Part shown: one piece after another, positions 15,772 to 24,957 of the stretch | Position numbering within the stretch: position 1 is the first letter of the stretch | Layout of the letters: every line of letters starts with the position of its first letter | Assembly: GCF_014202975.1 (NCBI RefSeq) | Contig: NZ_JACHHZ010000001.1 | Location: 1,116,001 to 1,180,000, forward strand | Origin: Povalibacter uvarum | Lineage (GTDB): Bacteria; Pseudomonadota; Gammaproteobacteria; Steroidobacterales; Steroidobacteraceae | Direction: 5' to 3' | DNA length: 64,000 nucleotides | Notes under the pieces: generated by a model | What the model was told of the DNA's origin: nothing | The model's database searches: none | Seen by the model: only the letters and a program-made list of their open reading frames with translations | Made by a program: the position numbers and the translations under genes

Positions 15772-17805
15772 TTATCGTAGCGACTGCCATCCGGCATCGG
15801 GCGCAAAACGTCCGCCATGCGTCTGCTGCAGCTCCTGCAGACGTGTCACGACGGCCTCGACCCCACGGCTCTTCGCGTACTGAATCGGCCCACCGCGAAA
15901 CGGCGCGAAACCCGCACCGAAGATCGCCCCGGCGTCGACCAGGTCAGCATCTTCGACGACACCTTCGCGCAGCACCGCAACGGCCTCGTTGACGAGCGAC
16001 AGCAGCAATCGATCCTGCAGGTCCGCAGGAGCCTTCTGGCCCGTGATATCCGGCTTCTGGGGCTTGTCGTTCTGCCATTTGTAGAACCCTTCGCCCGTCT
16101 TCTTGCCGAACTTCTTCGCGTCGTAGAGCTTCTGCAGCGTCGGCGGAGCCGCTGCGCTATCCGACTGCAGGAAGACCTTGCCCACACTCATTGCGACATC
16201 GAGCCCCACGACGTCCGCGAGTTCGATCGGTCCCATCGGCATCCCGAAGTCTTCAGCGGCGCGGTCGATGAGGGGCAGCGGAACGCCTTCCTCCGCCGCA
16301 CGAATCGCTTCGCTGAGATAAGGCATGAGCACGCGATTCACGAGGAATCCGGGCGAGCTCATGCAGACGATCGCCAGCTTGTCGATCTGGCGGGCGAACG
16401 CCAGCGCGCGTTGAACGACCGTGGGATCGGTGTCCTTCGTGCGAATGACTTCGACCAGCGGCATGCGCGCCACGGGGTTGAAGAAGTGCAATCCGACCAG
16501 CCGAGTCGGCGTCGCCAGTTTCTGGGACAACTGCTCGAGCACGATGCTGGACGTGTTCGTTGCCAGCACCGCATCAGCCTTCATTCGCGGTTCGAGACGT
16601 GCGTAGAGATCCTGCTTCGCCTGCAGATTCTCGAAGATCGCCTCGATTACCACATCCGCATCGGGAACGCCGTTCCCTTCGACATCTGCCTTGAGGCGCG
16701 CGAGTGTCTCGTCTCTCTTGGCCTGATCGGGATAGCGCTTGTCGATGAACGCCTTGGCACGTTCCATCGCCGGCGTGATGTATTTCATCTCGCGATCCTG
16801 GAGCGTGACGGTGAGGCCGCGGACGGCACACCACGTAGCGATGTCGCCGCCCATCACGCCGGCACCGACTACATGCACATGCTTCGCCGGAGGCAGATTC
16901 GATTTGCCGCCCGCCTTGAGTCGCTCCTGCAGGAAGAACACTCGTACGAGGTTGCGTGACGTTTCCGTGCACAGCAGCTTGCCCATCGAGCGCGCTTCGG
17001 CGTCGTACGCTTGTTCACCGTGCCCGCCGTGGCGTTGCCACAGTTCGATCATTGCGTAGGGCGCCGGGTAGTGATCCGGTCGCGCGCGCTTCGCCACCTG
17101 CGCACGCATCTGACCCGCGAGAATGGGTCTCACGATGCCGGAGTTCAGCAGTCGATTCTTGAAACCGGTCGTGCGCAGAGGAGGGGGATTCAGCGCGATT
17201 CGCTTCGCGGCTTCGTTCAGCTCCGCAGGCGGTGCGAGCCGGTCGACGAGCCCCAGCTCGAGTGCCTTCTTCGGCCGGATCGAGCGCCCTGTCAGCATCA
17301 GATCCATCGCTGCAATCGGTCCGGCCAACTGCACAGCCCGTACGGTGCCGCCCAATCCCGGATGCACGCCCAGCATCACCTCCGGGAAGCCCAGCGTGAT
17401 CGACGCATCGTCAGCAACAACTCGATACTTGCAGGCAAGCGCCAACTCGAGACCACCGCCGAGCGCAAACCCATTGATCGCGGCAACCGTCGGGCACGGC
17501 AGCGCTTCGAGACGATCCAGGACCTGCTGACCCTGTCGGATCATCTGGTACGCCTGATCCGGATCCTGGATGCCGACGAATTCCTTGATGTCCGCTCCCG
17601 CCACGAATCCATTCTTCTTCGCGGAAGTGATGATCAAAGCCTTCGGCGGCGATCGATGAAACTCTTCGATTCGCGCGCTGAGCTCTTCCATCACGGCTCG
17701 CGACAAGCTGTTCGCGGACGCATCCGCCTTGTCTGCGGCAAGCCAGGCGATGCCGGATTCGTCCGTCGTCAACGTCCAGTTCGACGCAGTGTCGTGCGCT
17801 GGCAT
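15772..17805 (-). CDS. Bifunctional enoyl-CoA hydratase/3-hydroxyacyl-CoA dehydrogenase (FadB/FadJ-like)
   Basis: A 677-residue multifunctional fatty-acid oxidation protein. Residues ~1-190 are a crotonase domain (GFVAGADIKEF, NGFALGGGLELALACKYRV, LPEVMLG-type GFPEVMLGVHPGLGG). From ~305 comes the NAD-binding HADH domain (VHVVGAGVMGGDIATWCA), then LATNTSSI, GLHFFNPVARMPLVEVI and two C-terminal 3HCDH domains (SPGFLVNRVLMPYLSEA; GEGFYKW). It hydrates enoyl-CoA and oxidises 3-hydroxyacyl-CoA. The thiolase partner is not adjacent. FadJ versus FadB cannot be settled. It follows an EEP-family gene on the same strand by 31 bases. Confidence 0.92.
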   Translation of the reverse strand: MPAHDTASNWTLTTDESGIAWLAADKADASANSLSRAVMEELSARIEEFHRSPPKALIITSAKKNGFVAGADIKEFVGIQDPDQAYQMIRQGQQVLDRLEALPCPTVAAINGFALGGGLELALACKYRVVADDASITLGFPEVMLGVHPGLGGTVRAVQLAGPIAAMDLMLTGRSIRPKKALELGLVDRLAPPAELNEAAKRIALNPPPLRTTGFKNRLLNSGIVRPILAGQMRAQVAKRARPDHYPAPYAMIELWQRHGGHGEQAYDAEARSMGKLLCTETSRNLVRVFFLQERLKAGGKSNLPPAKHVHVVGAGVMGGDIATWCAVRGLTVTLQDREMKYITPAMERAKAFIDKRYPDQAKRDETLARLKADVEGNGVPDADVVIEAIFENLQAKQDLYARLEPRMKADAVLATNTSSIVLEQLSQKLATPTRLVGLHFFNPVARMPLVEVIRTKDTDPTVVQRALAFARQIDKLAIVCMSSPGFLVNRVLMPYLSEAIRAAEEGVPLPLIDRAAEDFGMPMGPIELADVVGLDVAMSVGKVFLQSDSAAAPPTLQKLYDAKKFGKKTGEGFYKWQNDKPQKPDITGQKAPADLQDRLLLSLVNEAVAVLREGVVEDADLVDAGAIFGAGFAPFRGGPIQYAKSRGVEAVVTRLQELQQTHGGRFAPDAGWQSLR

Positions 17806-17836
17806 GGAAACCTCGTGCAGCAGAAGAATCGCACCG

Positions 17837-18583
17837 TCAGACGGGCTGGCGGCGCACGTTGAAGTCGCAGATCAGCGGGCGATGATCCGAGAAGCGAATG
17901 TCCGGAATGTCGAAATGCGTGATCTCGATGCCGTTCGAATACAGGATGAAATCGAGTTCCTTGCGCGGGTTGCGGGCAGGGTAGGAGGGCAGACCGAGGC
18001 GGTTGGCGCTCTTCAGGCCGGAAGCCTCCATGAAGAGATAGATCTCGTGATCTCCCCAGAACGTGTTGAAGTCCCCTGCCACGATGACCGGCTTGCTGGC
18101 GCGCTTGACCAGCTCGTGCAGATGACGCAGCTGATCGTGCCGATGCCGGAATTTGAGCGACAGATGCACCAGGAAGATCGCAACGTCTTCGAGTTCGAGC
18201 TCGATGATCAGGCGTTTGATGCCCGTTTCGAAATAATGGAAACGTTCGCCTTCGACGCGCGGCGCCGCGAGGAACGCGTTGCCTTGCTTGCGCACGATGG
18301 GAAGGAACTGGTTGAAGGACGATGCACCGTACTTGCACTCGTACATCGAATAGTGACCGAGTGCGTTCGCGATCTGCGTCGCCTGATTCACGAGGCCCGT
18401 ACGGATCGAGCCCGTGTCCACTTCGATCAGACCGACCAGGTCGGGATCCAGCGATTTCAGGTAGGCCGTCAGGCGCTCGAGGATGCGGGTATTGCTGCGA
18501 AGGTACCCGGCACCTGGAATGGGCAGGTGAAACGCCGGGCCCGTGCCGGTCGCGTACCGGATGTTGTACAGAACGAAGCGCAT
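17837..18583 (-). CDS. Endonuclease/exonuclease/phosphatase family protein
   Basis: A 248-residue EEP-fold hydrolase. It begins MRFVLYNIRYATG (Asn in the family RxxxxNIR strand), has LVGLIEVDTGS (metal-binding Glu), PVIVAGDFNTFWGD (GDFN catalytic loop) and ends with RFSDHRPLICDFNV (SDHRP). These are all of the metal-dependent DNase-I/phosphatase motifs. No signal peptide is evident. The substrate (nucleic acid, phosphoinositide or other phosphodiester) cannot be told from sequence. It is upstream of the beta-oxidation gene. Confidence 0.88.
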   Translation of the reverse strand: MRFVLYNIRYATGTGPAFHLPIPGAGYLRSNTRILERLTAYLKSLDPDLVGLIEVDTGSIRTGLVNQATQIANALGHYSMYECKYGASSFNQFLPIVRKQGNAFLAAPRVEGERFHYFETGIKRLIIELELEDVAIFLVHLSLKFRHRHDQLRHLHELVKRASKPVIVAGDFNTFWGDHEIYLFMEASGLKSANRLGLPSYPARNPRKELDFILYSNGIEITHFDIPDIRFSDHRPLICDFNVRRQPV

Positions 18584-18779
18584 CTTGAGGGGAAGTAACC
18601 GCGGAACAGCGGAAAATCGCAGCGCCGCATTCTATAGCAGGCCTCGCAAATAAGCTGTCCGAGGGACCCTCAATCGCACCGCCCAACCCATTCCTGGTGC
18701 TCGCAACGGACCGGTTCTCGATTACTATTCGGTCAAATACCGGTATTCATGCGACATGCCGGTGCACAGGAGTGGAACC

Positions 18780-19238
18780 TTGAGCGGCATTTCTCAGCAG
18801 AATCCGGTGCGCCTGTTCGTGAGCCATTGCTTCGAACCCGCGGAAGACTACGACCGCGTTTTCGAGTACCTCGAAAGCTCCCATAACTTCTATTACAAGA
18901 ATTGCAGCCGTCCGGACCTCAAAGTCACCGACCGCGAGGCCATGAAGGAAGAGATCCGCAAGCAGATCATGCTCTCAGAGATCGTGATCGTGCCGTCGGG
19001 TCTCTATGACCGATATCGTGAGGTGATTGATTTCACGGTCGCCTGCGCCAAAGGCCTCGAGAAGCCCGTGGTCGTACTGGAGTCATTCGGCGTGAAGCAG
19101 AAAATTCCGGTCCAGCTGGAAGCGCTGGGTGACGAGATCATCGAATGGAACGAACGTTCGATCGCCGACGCCATTCGCCGCCAGGCCCGTCACGAAGAGA
19201 CGGCGCGCTGGGATGTCATCGACTTCAAGATGGACTGA
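18780..19238 (+). CDS. Thoeris ThsB-like/TIR-like domain protein (orphan)
   Basis: A 152-residue single-domain protein. The start is the TTG at 18780, because AGGAG at 18768-18772 lies 7 bases upstream; the in-frame ATG at 18756 would precede this site. The sequence VRLFVSHCFEPAEDYDRVFEYLESSHNFYYKNCS, then ...EEIRKQIMLSEIVIVPSGLYDRYREVIDFTVACAKGLEKPVVVLES, follows the flavodoxin-like/TIR pattern of the MTH538/ThsB group. ThsB proteins make a cyclic ADP-ribose signal for the ThsA effector in Thoeris defence, but no ThsA-like gene is nearby. It may be a defence remnant, part of an unrecognised system, or a housekeeping TIR-like protein. Confidence 0.65.
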   Translation: MSGISQQNPVRLFVSHCFEPAEDYDRVFEYLESSHNFYYKNCSRPDLKVTDREAMKEEIRKQIMLSEIVIVPSGLYDRYREVIDFTVACAKGLEKPVVVLESFGVKQKIPVQLEALGDEIIEWNERSIADAIRRQARHEETARWDVIDFKMD

Positions 19239-19262
19239 AAAGCTTTGGGCGGAGCCTCGGAA

Positions 19263-19607
19263 TCAATCGTCGTTGGAGTTCACAGCCCGCAGCTTCGGCG
19301 GACGCTGGAACATCTGAGCGCGGGCAACCGCACCCAGCATATCGACGATACGTCCAGCAATGCGTCCGGCCTCGATGTCGGACATCTTGCGAACAGTGGC
19401 TTGTTCGGCTGTTTCACCGCGCAGCGGCCGCACACACGACATACACGTCGTGACTGAGCAGAATTCTTCGCGAATTTCCTTCGGCAACTCGTCCTGATCG
19501 ATCTTCACGAGGTGCGTGCGATACGCATCCACCAGGCGCTGTTTGATCGGCCCGCTGGAAGCCAGGATGGCTGTCGCCGCGAAAAAATTCTCCCAGACGC
19601 TGCTCAT
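19263..19607 (-). CDS. Uncharacterised 114-residue protein with CxxC pair
   Basis: Not recognised. It is soluble and mostly helical in appearance, with a central CSVTTCMSCVRPLRGE giving three cysteines, and a helical stretch DIEAGRIAGRIVDMLGAVARAQMFQRPP. GGAG lies 10 bases before the ATG at 19607, supporting translation. It converges with the ThsB-like gene, leaving a 24-base gap. Metal or redox function of the cysteines is possible but not shown. Confidence 0.6.
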   Translation of the reverse strand: MSSVWENFFAATAILASSGPIKQRLVDAYRTHLVKIDQDELPKEIREEFCSVTTCMSCVRPLRGETAEQATVRKMSDIEAGRIAGRIVDMLGAVARAQMFQRPPKLRAVNSNDD

Positions 19608-19916
19608 TGCATCTTTCTCCCGCGTTGAAACGGAGCGATGAACTTGTGTTGCCGAATTCTGCTGCTCGTTGAAAGCGAGGATAAGCAGAAAGGCGCCAAT
19701 GCTGAGAATCTACTTTAAGTTCGCCGGTGATCTTTTCTGTTGGTCACTCAAGCGACTAGCGTCGGAATATACACCTGCGACTATCAAAGGCAACGGGGAA
19801 ACCTGGCGGATGTGTGCGGATGGGCGTATTTGTTAATGCGCATAATGTATATTATGACAAATCTAGTATAAAGCTGATCGGGTCGAGTTTCGCTACTTCA
19901 CCGTCGGGGCCTCCGC
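19608..19916. other. Gene-free stretch with AT-rich palindrome
   Basis: This 309-base stretch lies between the 114-residue protein start and the end of the repeat-protein gene. I see no gene in it. The right half is much richer in A+T than the neighbourhood and contains a perfect palindrome CATAAT-GTAT-ATTATG at 19841-19856, followed by AGTATAAAGC. It may hold a terminator or promoter, but I cannot assign one. Confidence 0.5.
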
Positions 19917-21998
19917 TCACTTTGGCCGCTTGAAGATATACACCCCACTGGCCGAGACGTTGGCCAATTCCCATCCGTCCCGACCACGATTGTCCAGCAT
20001 ATTCTCCAGCGAACCGAGCCCGCCGCTGAATGAACGCACATAGTAGCGCCAGCGCAGGTTCCGGTTGGTCCTCTGTTTGAAGGTGTACACGCCACTGGCC
20101 GAGACGTTGGCGAGTTCCCACCCGGCGGAGCCGCGATTGTCCAGCAGGTTGTCCAGTGCACCCACGTCGCCGCTGAACGAATCCACGTTGTAACGCCAGG
20201 TCAGGTTCTGGTTCGTGCGCCGCTTGAAGATATACGTGCCGCTGGCGGAGACGTTGGCGAGTTCCCAGCCGCTGGCGCCGCGATTGTCCAGCAGATTCTC
20301 GAGCGCACCCACATCGCCGCTGAAAGCATCCGCGTTGTAACGCCAGCCCAGGTTCTGATCCGCCCGCTGCTTGAAGATATAGACGCCGCTGGCGGAGACG
20401 TTGGCCAGTTCCCAGCCGCTGGCGCCGCGATTGTCCAGCAGGTTTTCGAGCGCACCGATGTTGCCGCTGAACGCGTCGACGTTGTAACGCCAGATGAGAC
20501 TCTGATCCGCGCGCTGCTTGAAGATATAGACGCCGCTGGCGGAGACGTTCGCCAGTTCCCACTCGCTGGCGCCGCGATTGTCCAGCAGGTTCTCCAGCGC
20601 ACTCACCCCGCCGCTGAACATGTCCACGTTGTAGCGCCAGTACCTGGACGACTGCTTCACCAGGACGGAGCCCAGAACACGGCTGTGCTGTTGGCCAGGG
20701 ACTTCCACGGCGAGTATTCCAATGCGGGAGCCGCCTGGCGTCGGGCTCTGCCAGCCATCGATGATCACGGGCAGCGACGTGGTATTGGATGCACCAGCTC
20801 GAAACCAGTCGCTCCTGGTCGTCGTGCGCACGGCTCCGTGGTTACCACCGATCGTAAGTTCCGGCATGCCACCTGCCCCTGCTGCATCCACGCGACAGTC
20901 CACATCCAATACAGTCGTTGAGCCGTGATTGATCTTGAGCTTGCATGGAACGTCCGCAGCTGCTGTCTGGACGTCGGGCAGCGTCACCACAGGCACAGAC
21001 GCGGCCATCACGGGATCGTGGCCCGCGGTGACCGTCAGTGCGACTGCTTGGTAAGGGTCGACACCCAGTAGTGCTTCGGCATCCGCGCCAGACCGCATCG
21101 AGCTCGCACTGAACAGCACGACATGCGGCAGTCCGATCCCACGTAGTTGGTTGAGTGCGTCACCCGGGTCGAGTGCTTCGCCCTCGCTTTCACGAACCAC
21201 CAGCATCACGTAGTCCTGATGCTTGAGCAGCGTGTCGTGAACTGCTGTCTGTGTGAAATATTTCACTGGGTCGCTTGCGCTCGCGCCAGTCTCATCCGCT
21301 GGTGCAAGTCCGGGATCCAGCAGACACCACACCCTCTGTCGCTCGCATGCTTCCACGATTCGGAGCAGCCCTGCGCCATCGACCGAGGGAGGAACGACTC
21401 GCACCGCATTGCTGCCATCTGCGATGCGGCTTCGAATCGCAGCGTCAAAATCGGTTGAAGTTCCTGAGAGCGGATCTTCCCCGGACTCAGGTGCGACGGA
21501 CGCCGAGGACCTCGATGAGCAGTCCTGGCCGCTTGCGGGTGGCGTTCGGGAACTCTGGCTGACGTTGATTCTCTTGTAGGCCCTGATGCCCGGCGCCTGC
21601 CAGATGCCGGTGATCTGATCGTAGATCGGACATCCAGAGCTGTTCGCAGGCGCCTGGATGATGAGCCCAGCTGCGCTCCTCGACACCATGAACTTGCCCT
21701 GGTCGCGGAACGTGAAGCGGAGATTCTCGGAGGTGATTTCCAAGTTGCGCGTTTCTCCGTTCCGGCTGAGTGCAACAAGGGCGGGCGCGTCGAACGTAGC
21801 GACGATGCCGTCTGCGGCGGCAACGATGTCGGGTTCATTCACAACAAGCGGCTCAATTGCGACTCGCAGCTCGATCGCTTCACCGCGGCCGTCGATGAGC
21901 TGCCCTTCGCTCGCCGACGCCGACGCGAAGACATTCTGCGTGAGTATCAGGCTGCCGAGGGCTGATGCCACGAATAGCGATGCATGGGGATTGCTCAT
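19917..21998 (-). CDS. Secreted protein with five C-terminal DUF4177-like repeats
   Basis: A 693-residue protein of unknown function. The N-terminus (FVASALGSLILTQNVFASASASE) looks like a signal peptide, so it is probably exported. The middle ~420 residues have no motif I recognise; they include several Cys pairs and DPGLAPADETGAS-like coil. Residues ~453-693 are five consecutive ~49-residue units of the type WRYNVDAFSGDVGALENLL, then DNRGASGWELANVSASG and YIFKRR. The W-Y...LE..L...G..GWEL..V...G.Y..K pattern matches DUF4177, a small domain usually present once. Neighbours are a HAF-repeat secreted protein on the same strand. Tandem units suggest a binding or adhesive role, which is inference. 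Confidence 0.75.
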   Translation of the reverse strand: MSNPHASLFVASALGSLILTQNVFASASASEGQLIDGRGEAIELRVAIEPLVVNEPDIVAAADGIVATFDAPALVALSRNGETRNLEITSENLRFTFRDQGKFMVSRSAAGLIIQAPANSSGCPIYDQITGIWQAPGIRAYKRINVSQSSRTPPASGQDCSSRSSASVAPESGEDPLSGTSTDFDAAIRSRIADGSNAVRVVPPSVDGAGLLRIVEACERQRVWCLLDPGLAPADETGASASDPVKYFTQTAVHDTLLKHQDYVMLVVRESEGEALDPGDALNQLRGIGLPHVVLFSASSMRSGADAEALLGVDPYQAVALTVTAGHDPVMAASVPVVTLPDVQTAAADVPCKLKINHGSTTVLDVDCRVDAAGAGGMPELTIGGNHGAVRTTTRSDWFRAGASNTTSLPVIIDGWQSPTPGGSRIGILAVEVPGQQHSRVLGSVLVKQSSRYWRYNVDMFSGGVSALENLLDNRGASEWELANVSASGVYIFKQRADQSLIWRYNVDAFSGNIGALENLLDNRGASGWELANVSASGVYIFKQRADQNLGWRYNADAFSGDVGALENLLDNRGASGWELANVSASGTYIFKRRTNQNLTWRYNVDSFSGDVGALDNLLDNRGSAGWELANVSASGVYTFKQRTNRNLRWRYYVRSFSGGLGSLENMLDNRGRDGWELANVSASGVYIFKRPK
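19920..20643 (-). repeat. Five tandem 147-bp coding repeats
   Basis: Equivalent bases recur every 147 bp (for example 19947, 20094 and 20241), giving five in-frame units of 49 codons; the last, C-terminal unit is slightly shorter. The central units are nearly identical at DNA level (GCGGAGACGTTGGC and CGATTGTCCAGCAG recur), which suggests recent duplication or gene conversion. Copy number may vary between strains. Confidence 0.9.
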
Positions 21999-22056
21999 TG
22001 CCAGTCTCCTTCCAGCGTCCTATGGCGCAGGGCGAATTCCGTGCGCCCTCTTCCCC

Positions 22057-23163
22057 TCACTGCTCAACTGGGGCAGATGCACGCGGCACAGTTGGCGGGC
22101 ACGGCTTCTTCGCCCGACGCTGCGGAATCAGCACGACTGCGCGGGTCTGCGTGCCGTCATCTGCCTGCGCCGCAATCCAGGCGGCATCGTTGATCGAATA
22201 GCCGGTGATGATCTGACCTACGGGTTCGGAACTCGACCGATCGACGAGCGTATTCAGATCCTGCACGCCATTGCGACGGTCCCAGAGGTAACCGTAGTCC
22301 GAACCCCAACCGACTACCTGATCGCGTGCGTTGATGTCCTTCGCTGAACCGTCAGGGACGTTGAAGAAGACGAGTCCGCCCTGCCGCGACCAGAAGAAGC
22401 TGTCGAATCCGGCATTCGACTCCATAGATCCGACGACGTGGCCACGATTGTTGACGGCATAAGCGGCTATTGCGTACCAGCCATCTCGGCCCGGTTCCCA
22501 CAGCAGCTCGAGCCCCGTCGCGCGCGTCCACACGAAGGCGTTGGACTGAAACCCGAACGTACTGAACCCAACGACCGTGCCCGCATCGTTCAAGCCGAGT
22601 GCTGTCGATGCCGGGTAGGGCGAGTCGAGGGTGCCGAGGTCGATCGCATTGCCATTTCGTTCGAGCAGATATCCTCGGTCGATCGGATTGGCCGGCCGTC
22701 TGTTGCTGCTCCCCGTGATGTCGCCGCGTCGATTGATGCCGGTCGCGTAGTGACTGGCGCCCTCCACAAAGGGAATGCTCAGCGCCTCGATCTCGCCATT
22801 GCGATGCCAACGCACCGAGTGCTCCATGAACTCTGCTTGATTCATCGATACGCCGACGATCTCGCCCCGGTCGTTGATGTCCGCTGCCGATCCCATATCG
22901 TCTCCCTCCAGCAGCGGCAGCTTGCGCATGCCCGTTTCAGCGCTCCATACGAAGGGCAGCGGACGGCCATCGGAGACGTAGTAGCCCACGATATGATTGC
23001 GATTGTTGATTGCCGTGGGCGTTGCGTACGCCCCGGGTGCCGAGTCACCAAGACCGTATGCACAATACTGTGTCGTCCGTGGCTTGATCTGCTCCGGCTG
23101 TGAAGCGTGTGCCACTGACACGCAGGTCAACCCAACGACGGCGATGCCCACGTAGACGTTCAT
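22057..23163 (-). CDS. Secreted HAF-repeat family protein
   Basis: A 368-residue protein with an N-terminal signal peptide (VYVGIAVVGLTCVSVAHA). The body is made of repeated units of the type A..IN..G.IVG.........AF.W: TAINNRNHIVGYYVSD, ADINDRGEIVGVSMN, TGINRRGDITGSSN, LGLNDAGTVVGFSTFGFQSNAFVW, YAVNNRGHVVGSME, KDINARDQVVGWGSD. This is the extracellular HAF repeat, likely a beta-propeller. Function is unknown in this family. It is upstream of the repeat protein on the same strand, and divergent from the HPP-CBS gene. Confidence 0.8.
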   Translation of the reverse strand: MNVYVGIAVVGLTCVSVAHASQPEQIKPRTTQYCAYGLGDSAPGAYATPTAINNRNHIVGYYVSDGRPLPFVWSAETGMRKLPLLEGDDMGSAADINDRGEIVGVSMNQAEFMEHSVRWHRNGEIEALSIPFVEGASHYATGINRRGDITGSSNRRPANPIDRGYLLERNGNAIDLGTLDSPYPASTALGLNDAGTVVGFSTFGFQSNAFVWTRATGLELLWEPGRDGWYAIAAYAVNNRGHVVGSMESNAGFDSFFWSRQGGLVFFNVPDGSAKDINARDQVVGWGSDYGYLWDRRNGVQDLNTLVDRSSSEPVGQIITGYSINDAAWIAAQADDGTQTRAVVLIPQRRAKKPCPPTVPRASAPVEQ

Positions 23164-23360
23164 GGCGGCTCTCCTTGCTGGTCACGCATCCGCTGATCGC
23201 ACGCGATCATGGCAACACCGCGTTCCTTCGCAATGAGGGACTGCCGGGAGGGATTTGGCTGACAGGCCCGGAACCATGGAAGCATCGCTTCACGACTTCT
23301 GCGAATTCGACATTGGACTCATCTACCCGCCTCGCGGATACTCCGCGGCCGCTCGCGAGC

Positions 23361-24554
23361 ATGGGCAATGGGGCTCTTTCCTCGCCGGCGGTTCCAATGG
23401 ATCGAACAGCAGTAGAACAACGAGCACCTGGCGGTCTGGCCGTCATCAGGCACTGGATCAGTACCTTCTGGCCGGCACCGGTTCTGGTCGACACGCGCGA
23501 ACGTGCTCGAGCCTTCGCGGGCGCTGGAATCGGCATCCTCCTGACCGCCTGGCTCGGGTTATTGCTGCCAGATCCCGCAGGCTTGTGGCTCGTTGCACCT
23601 CTGGGAGCCAGTGCCGTTCTGGTATTCGCGGTGCCCGCCAGTCCTCTCGCGCAGCCGTGGTCGGTGATCGGCGGAAATACGATCTCTGCGCTCGTCGGCA
23701 TCGCGTGCGTCCTTCTTATCCCTGATCAGAGGCTCGCAGCAGCGGCGGCAGTGGCACTCGCGATCGCCCTGATGTTCCCACTGCGATGTCTTCATCCGCC
23801 TGGCGGCGCGAGTGCTTTGTTTGCGGTGCTCAGTCACCAGACGGAGTTTTCGTTCGCGCTGACGCCGGTGCTGTTCAACTCAGTCGTACTGGTGCTCGCC
23901 GGGATCGTCTACAACTCGCTTACGGGCAGGCGGTACCCGCACGTGCAGCTCTCCCCTGCTTCCACTGGCCTCCTGCTCTCTCGATTCACATCGTCTGATC
24001 TCGATACGGCCCTCGCTCACTACAACCAGGTGCTCGACGTCAGCCGCGACGATCTCGAGGAGCTGCTGCATCACGCGGAGCTGGCTGCTTATCACCGCAA
24101 TCTCGGCGAGCTGCGCTGCTCAGACGTCATGTCCACGCAACCCATTGCGGTCGAGTTCGGTACGACACTGCGGCAAGCGTGGGCGTTACTGCGTGAGCAT
24201 CGCATCAAGGCGTTGCCTGTCATAGACAAAAGCCGTCGACTGGTCGGCATCGTTACCGTGGCCGACTTCATGCGACACGTGGATCTGGATGCGCATGACG
24301 AGATTGGTGCGCGGTTGCGTTCGCTCGTGAAGTTGTCGGGTCTCACACACTCCGACAAGCCGGAGGTCGTCGGTCAGATCATGACCCGGCAAGTGCGCGT
24401 CGCGTCTGACGACCGGCACGTCATGGAGCTGATGCCGCTGTTCTCGGATGGCGGTCACCATCACATCCCGATCATCGACGCGCAGAACCGTCTCGTCGGC
24501 ATCATCACACAGACGGATCTGATGCGGGCTCTGTACAAGGCCGTTCGGCCCTGA
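23361..24554 (+). CDS. HPP family membrane protein with two CBS domains
   Basis: About 397 residues from ATG 23361 (ATG 23397 is equally possible; neither has a clear ribosome-binding site, and longer starts would overlap the divergent gene). The N-terminal half is an HPP domain with four hydrophobic segments and the signature FPLRCLHPPGGASALFAVL. The C-terminal part has two CBS domains (CSDVMSTQPIAVEFGTTLRQAWALL; VGQIMTRQVRVASDDRHVMELM), which usually sense adenine nucleotides. HPP-domain proteins have been linked to nitrite transport in other organisms; closeness to the nitrite/NO genes fits such a role, but this is inference. Confidence 0.85.
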   Translation: MGNGALSSPAVPMDRTAVEQRAPGGLAVIRHWISTFWPAPVLVDTRERARAFAGAGIGILLTAWLGLLLPDPAGLWLVAPLGASAVLVFAVPASPLAQPWSVIGGNTISALVGIACVLLIPDQRLAAAAAVALAIALMFPLRCLHPPGGASALFAVLSHQTEFSFALTPVLFNSVVLVLAGIVYNSLTGRRYPHVQLSPASTGLLLSRFTSSDLDTALAHYNQVLDVSRDDLEELLHHAELAAYHRNLGELRCSDVMSTQPIAVEFGTTLRQAWALLREHRIKALPVIDKSRRLVGIVTVADFMRHVDLDAHDEIGARLRSLVKLSGLTHSDKPEVVGQIMTRQVRVASDDRHVMELMPLFSDGGHHHIPIIDAQNRLVGIITQTDLMRALYKAVRP

Positions 24555-24557
24555 CTG

Positions 24558-24953
24558 TCAGAGCATCGCGAAGAGCCCCAATGGATTGTGGGTTCGTGCG
24601 ATGCTGACGATGAATCCGTAAACGAGCAGCGCGCCGATCCAGCAGAACGCCTGCTGGCGTCGATTCTTTGCGCGCTTCAGCGCGAAGCTGCCCAGCACGA
24701 TATAGACAACCAGCAGCAGTACCTTCGCGGTCAGCCAGCCGTTCGCAAATGGCATCTGGTGCAGGATCGTCGCGAGCATCAGCGCAGCGGTGAGCAATAC
24801 CGTGTCGACGGTATAGCTGAGATACCGCAGAGGCGCGGCCATCGTCCAGCGAGCGCCAAGCAGTTGCGCGCCGCCTCTCAGGAAGAACAACACTCCGCTC
24901 GCGATGACTGCCGCAACGTGGACCCATTTGATCTGCAGATAGAACTCAGCCAT
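24558..24953 (-). CDS. SirB2 family integral membrane protein
   Basis: A 131-residue protein with four hydrophobic segments and the SirB pattern: KWVHVAAVIASGVLFFLRGG near the N-terminus, LSYTVDTVLLTAALML, NGWLTAKVLLLVVYIVLGSFALKRAKNRRQ. The biochemical role of SirB2 proteins is unknown. It starts 4 bases after nnrS, so it belongs to the norB-nnrS-sirB2 operon, and converges with the HPP-CBS gene. Confidence 0.85.
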   Translation of the reverse strand: MAEFYLQIKWVHVAAVIASGVLFFLRGGAQLLGARWTMAAPLRYLSYTVDTVLLTAALMLATILHQMPFANGWLTAKVLLLVVYIVLGSFALKRAKNRRQQAFCWIGALLVYGFIVSIARTHNPLGLFAML

Positions 24954-24957
24954 CGAT

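Noticed and set aside
23100-23360. Longer N-terminus for the HPP-CBS protein
   Set aside because: It would overlap the start of the divergent HAF-repeat gene and has no family-like sequence.
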